Positions 13,898-16,974 of a stretch of DNA of 16,974 bases are shown one piece after another. Below the pieces are notes generated by a model, which saw only the letters and a list, made by a program, of their open reading frames with translations, was not told the DNA's origin and searched no databases. A program made the position numbers and the translations under genes. Source of the DNA: JBCDBY01 sp039182715 (GTDB lineage Bacteria; Planctomycetota; PLA2); assembly GCA_039182715.1 (NCBI GenBank), contig JBCDBY010000064.1, positions 1-16,974 on the forward strand, in the 5' to 3' direction. Positions within the stretch are counted from its first letter, which is position 1. The number at the start of each line of letters is the position of its first letter.

Positions 13898-14116
13898 GCC
13901 ATTCAAAAAATCGAGACGGCCGCGCCGCCCGCCACGGTGGCGAGGGGGACAGCCGTCTTAGTCGGGCATTCGCCCGTCGTACTGCCAAACGGGGGATTAT
14001 AGGGAGCGCGCAACCGCATTGCCAAGAACGGGGCGCTTGTTTCCCCCATTCGTGGAACCCCTTCGCGTCGAGGCCTACAATTCCGGGCTCCTTAACGACA
14101 CCCAGGGAGGACATCC
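13898..14116. promoter_or_regulatory. Divergent promoter region of acyl operon and acyl-CoA dehydrogenase
   Basis: This gap serves both the minus-strand six-gene operon and the plus-strand acyl-CoA dehydrogenase. On the plus strand TACAAT (14076-14081) matches a -10 element in five of six positions, with GGAACC (14054-14059) about 16 bases upstream as a possible -35; this pair is weak. GGGAGGA (14105-14111) is a strong ribosome-binding site 5 bases before the GTG start. A small CGGGC-ATTC-GCCCG hairpin is at 13963-13976. I could not identify the minus-strand promoter. Confidence 0.4.
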
Positions 14117-15319
14117 GTGGACCATCTATTGAGCCCCGAGAACATCGCCTGGCGCGACCGCGCCCGGGAAGTCGCCCGCGCGTCCGTTCTGCCTCACGCC
14201 TGGAAGTACGACCGCCTCCAGGAGTACCCCTGGGAGATCAAGAACGCCCTCGCCGAGGCAGAGCTGATGAGCGTCTGGATCCCCAAGGAGTACGGGGGAG
14301 CGGGCGGCGGCGTCCTCGATCTCTGCCTCGTCGTGGAGGAACTTTCCCGCTGCTGTGGCGGAACCGGCGTGCTCTTCGCGGTCAATGCGCTCGGCTCCTT
14401 CCCGATCCTGCTCTCGGGCACCGACGAGCAGAAGGAGAAGTACCTGCCGGGCATCGCCTCGGGCGAGAAGCTGATCGCCTTCGGCCTCTCCGAGAAGAAT
14501 GCCGGCTCCGACGCGAGCGGCCAGACCTGCCGCGCCGTCCGCGACGGCGACGACTGGGTCCTCAACGGCTCCAAGAAGTGGAACACCAACGGACCCGCGG
14601 CGGACATCAACACCGTCTTCGCGGTGACCGATCCGGAGTCCAAGAGCCGCCGCATCTCCGCCTTCCTGCTGGAAAAGGAGATGGACGGCTACTCGGTGGG
14701 CTACATCGAGGACAAGATGGGCATCCGCTGCGTGCCGGTCGGCGAGCTCGACCTGACCGACTGCAAGGTCTCCCCCGCCCAGCTGCTGGGCGGCAAGCCG
14801 GGCCTCGGTTTCAAGCACGCCATGATGACGCTCGACCGCGCGCGGCCCGGCGTCGCGGCGCAGGCGCTCGGCCTCGCCCAGGGCGCGCTCGACTTCGCCA
14901 CGCTCTACGCCACGCAGCGCGAGCAGTTCGGCCAGCCGGTCTCCTCGTTCCAGATGGTGCAACAGTTGCTCGCCGACATGGCCACCAAGGTCGAGGCGGC
15001 GCGCGCGCTCATCTACTCGGCGGCCAAGGCGGTCGACTCGGGCGCGGCGAACCTCACCAAGATGGCCGCGATGTGCAAGTACTACGCGACCGACATCGCG
15101 ATGGAGGTTACGACCAACGCGGTGCAGGTCTTCGGTGGCTACGGCTACATGAAGGACTACCCGGTCGAGAAGTACATGCGCGACGCCAAGATCACCCAGA
15201 TCTACGAAGGCACCAACCAGATCCAGCGCCTGGTCGTCGCCCGCAACCTGATCAAGGAAGCGGCCGCGCAGTGTGGCCACCTCGAGGGCTACATCCCGGT
15301 GCCGGAGGAACTGCGCTAG
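14117..15319 (+). CDS. Acyl-CoA dehydrogenase
   Basis: The 400-residue flavoprotein has the usual three-domain layout: N-terminal helical domain (about 1-120), central beta domain (121-225, with AFGLSEKNAGSDAS and NGSKKWNTNG) and C-terminal helical domain (235-390). RPGVAAQALGLAQGALD and AVQVFGGYGYMKDYPVEKY are family signatures. The catalytic base is Glu364 in QIYEGTNQIQRLVVARNLI. It should oxidise an acyl-CoA to the 2-enoyl-CoA using FAD, passing electrons to electron-transfer flavoprotein; chain specificity is not readable. It starts at GTG 14117 with GGGAGGA five bases upstream and ends by sharing a base with the next start (TAGTG). It is divergent from the acyl-ACP operon, which may couple chain breakdown to synthesis, though that link is inference. 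The family and fold are clear. Confidence 0.92.
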   Translation: MDHLLSPENIAWRDRAREVARASVLPHAWKYDRLQEYPWEIKNALAEAELMSVWIPKEYGGAGGGVLDLCLVVEELSRCCGGTGVLFAVNALGSFPILLSGTDEQKEKYLPGIASGEKLIAFGLSEKNAGSDASGQTCRAVRDGDDWVLNGSKKWNTNGPAADINTVFAVTDPESKSRRISAFLLEKEMDGYSVGYIEDKMGIRCVPVGELDLTDCKVSPAQLLGGKPGLGFKHAMMTLDRARPGVAAQALGLAQGALDFATLYATQREQFGQPVSSFQMVQQLLADMATKVEAARALIYSAAKAVDSGAANLTKMAAMCKYYATDIAMEVTTNAVQVFGGYGYMKDYPVEKYMRDAKITQIYEGTNQIQRLVVARNLIKEAAAQCGHLEGYIPVPEELR

Positions 15320-15744
15320 TGCGCCGAACGGCCCTTTTGGCCCTGATCGCGTTGTTCTACGCCGGTTGCCAAAGCGCACCGGCGGACGGCGGCGAACTGC
15401 TCGGAACCGAGATCTTCGAAGACATCCCGGCGCCGGGGACGGCGCGGGTGCAGACCGACAAGACGCGGTCGTTCGCGTACTCCAGCGACTCTTTCCGCTG
15501 CGCGAAGTACGTCTACAGCTTCACCGGCACCGTCGCCGAGGTGGAGGAGTTCTTCTCCACCACCATGACCGAGCCGCCCTACAGCTGGAAGCTGATCGAA
15601 CGCGAGGACGACCTGCCGCGGGGGCATGTGCGTTTCCACTACGCCAAGGGCGAGGACCGCTGCACGGTCGACGCCCGCACGGACGATGACCGTCGCGGCG
15701 ACGAGGACGAAATCCTCATCATCATCACAGTGAACTATCAGTAG
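15319..15744 (+). CDS. Small hypothetical lipoprotein
   Basis: A 141-residue protein starting at GTG 15319 that overlaps the acyl-CoA dehydrogenase stop by one base. A basic start and hydrophobic stretch (4-14) end in YAGC, with Cys17 as the probable lipidation site; Tyr at the -3 position is atypical, so lipidation is likely but not certain. The mature part is a small alpha/beta domain: FAYSSDSFRCAKYVYSFTG, a helix at about 73-85 (VAEVEEFFSTTM), and paired strands ending in an Asp/Arg-rich turn and ILIIITVNY. I do not recognise the family. It is followed after 10 bases by the cyclophilin gene, so all three plus-strand genes look co-transcribed. Confidence 0.65.
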   Translation: MRRTALLALIALFYAGCQSAPADGGELLGTEIFEDIPAPGTARVQTDKTRSFAYSSDSFRCAKYVYSFTGTVAEVEEFFSTTMTEPPYSWKLIEREDDLPRGHVRFHYAKGEDRCTVDARTDDDRRGDEDEILIIITVNYQ

Positions 15745-15754
15745 GAATTCGGTT

Positions 15755-16974
15755 ATGAGTCAGAGCGTCAAGCCCACCGCGCCCGCCGAGGAGGAGAGCA
15801 AGCTCACCGCTCTCGAGCGGCTCGCCGTGGACTTCCAGGAGCGGCCCAACGTCTACTTCCGCTGGGGCTTTCTCGCCCTCGTGGTCGTGATCGTCGGGCT
15901 GATCGTCACCAACATCGATTTCGGCAGCGGCAAGGACCACTTCTCGCCCGTGTGGGAGGTCTATCGCGAGGCGCGCAACAAGATCGCCTCCAACCAGGCG
16001 GCCCCCGACGAGCTCGCCGCACTCGACGCGGCGCTGGCCACCGCCCGCGGCACCGACGCCGAAGGCACCGCACTCTGGTTCGTCGCGATGGCCAACTACG
16101 GCTCCGCCTTCACGTCCGAGAAGATCACCTACGAGGACCGCAAGCCGTGCCTCGACAAGGCGGAGGGCGCCCTCCAGGAGCTCGAGGGCAAGGATTTCGA
16201 CTACTTCCCGCCGTCGCAGGAGCGCTTCTTCGTCGCCGGCTCGGGCGGCGCGCCGGTCGCTTCGATGCTGGCGCACATCCAGTCGGACCGTAAGTGGGCC
16301 GAGACCAACAGCTTCGCGCAGCCGACGCCGGACGAGGCCCCCACCGCCGTGGTGCGCACGACCGACGGCGACGTCTATCTGCGCTTCTTCCGCGGCCTCG
16401 CGCCCGCGCACGTCGACAACTTCATCGCACTCGCGAAGACCGGCACCTACAACGGCACCGCGTTCTTCTTCCGCAACGGCATCGACGAGGCGACCTCGGT
16501 GATCGCCGGCGATCCGCTGACCTACTTCTATAACGATCCCCTGCGCAAGCTGCACATCCTGCGCTGGGGCAAGGGCAGCCTCGGCTTCGAGGTGCCGCCG
16601 GGCGATTCGCGCTTCCGCATCGTCCATCGTCGCGGCGTGGTCTCGGCCGCGCGCCGGCCCAGCACCGACTGGGACCTGGCGGCGCAATTCCACGTCGTCA
16701 CCGACACCGAGCCGTCGTTCGACCGCCAGTACTCGCCGTTCGCGCAGGTGGTCGAGGGCATGGACGTGGTCGACAAGATCGCGGCACGCAAGACGGCCGA
16801 AAACCACGCCCCGTTCAAGGACCAGCCGGAATTCAAGAGCCTCGAGACGCAGGGCCTCTTCGTGGAGCCCGCCTGGATCGAGAAGGTCATCGTCTTCGAC
16901 GCCCAGGGCAACGCGATGGAGCACCGCTTCCCGCTCGACGAGAGCGAGAAGAAGCTCTCCACGCTCAAGTCCGC
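15755..16974 (+). CDS. Membrane-anchored cyclophilin-type peptidyl-prolyl isomerase (3' end outside window)
   Basis: 406 codons are visible and the gene runs off the right edge. Residues 1-36 are cytoplasmic and polar; one transmembrane helix spans about 37-54 (WGFLALVVVIVGLIVTNI). A helical periplasmic region (65-190) precedes a cyclophilin domain from about 196: TTDGDVYLRFFRGLAPAHVD, then NFIALAKTGTYNGTAFFFR, with Arg240 in the position of the catalytic Arg of the FHR motif. GVVSAAR, FHVV and FAQVVEGMDVVDKI follow. Cyclophilins catalyse cis-trans isomerisation of Xaa-Pro bonds, so it would assist folding outside the cytoplasm. The usual FHR-x-x-x-F-x-x-Q-G-G-D stretch is altered to FFRNGIDEATSVIAGDP, so activity may be reduced. 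ATG at 15755 has AGGA eight bases upstream. Confidence 0.85.
   Translation, partial: MSQSVKPTAPAEEESKLTALERLAVDFQERPNVYFRWGFLALVVVIVGLIVTNIDFGSGKDHFSPVWEVYREARNKIASNQAAPDELAALDAALATARGTDAEGTALWFVAMANYGSAFTSEKITYEDRKPCLDKAEGALQELEGKDFDYFPPSQERFFVAGSGGAPVASMLAHIQSDRKWAETNSFAQPTPDEAPTAVVRTTDGDVYLRFFRGLAPAHVDNFIALAKTGTYNGTAFFFRNGIDEATSVIAGDPLTYFYNDPLRKLHILRWGKGSLGFEVPPGDSRFRIVHRRGVVSAARRPSTDWDLAAQFHVVTDTEPSFDRQYSPFAQVVEGMDVVDKIAARKTAENHAPFKDQPEFKSLETQGLFVEPAWIEKVIVFDAQGNAMEHRFPLDESEKKLSTLKS

Noticed and set aside
13963..13976. CGGGC-ATTC-GCCCG hairpin in the divergent promoter region
   Set aside because: Five-base GC arms are frequent by chance at this composition; not reported as a feature of its own.
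13864..15744. 626-codon plus-strand open frame starting in the divergent promoter
   Set aside because: Most of it is the acyl-CoA dehydrogenase in the wrong frame; only its last 141 codons are a real gene, starting at GTG 15319.

Overview
The window is high-GC DNA from a Gram-negative bacterium. Several genes encode lipobox-bearing lipoproteins, one protein is LpoB-like (LpoB normally spans from the outer membrane to a periplasmic peptidoglycan synthase), and short gene overlaps (ATGA, GTGA, TAATG, TAGTG) are frequent. Carboxypeptidase-regulatory-like repeats, an FGE-fold protein and a FabF/FabZ/ACP set together are reminiscent of Planctomycetota or other deep-branching environmental bacteria. 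That assignment is inference only; there is no rRNA or other marker gene here.

Layout. (1) 1-3500 looks accessory. It holds the end of a probable IS110-type transposase, a short repeat-bearing gap, a membrane-anchored protein with carboxypeptidase-regulatory-like modules, a secreted RTX-like glycine/aspartate repeat protein, and a solo LuxR-type HTH regulator preceded by four helically spaced copies of TGNGACCAAT. (2) 3702-5217 (minus) is a two-gene unit: an unknown membrane protein coupled to a SAM methyltransferase whose last ~50 residues are cut off by a one-base frameshift. (3) 5261-6247 (plus) is a vanin/biotinidase-like nitrilase-superfamily lipoprotein. (4) 6395-8565 (minus) is a three-lipoprotein operon, LpoB-like, COG3014-like and YcfL-like, probably for outer-membrane-side control of peptidoglycan synthesis. 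(5) 8689-13897 (minus) is a tightly packed six-gene operon: an FGE-fold protein, a FabZ-type dehydratase, an enlarged acyl carrier protein, a second hotdog protein lacking the catalytic His, and two ketosynthases with complete Cys-His-His triads. It has no ketoreductase, acyltransferase or thioesterase, so it looks like a specialised acyl-chain or lipid system that borrows steps from housekeeping fatty acid synthesis. (6) 14117-16974 (plus) runs divergently: acyl-CoA dehydrogenase, a small lipoprotein, and a membrane-anchored cyclophilin cut by the window end.

The best candidate for an undescribed system is the 8689-13897 acyl operon, possibly with the divergent acyl-CoA dehydrogenase. Next come the four-repeat regulatory site beside the LuxR-type gene and the frameshifted methyltransferase tail. 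I saw no tRNA, rRNA, CRISPR array or complete mobile element.
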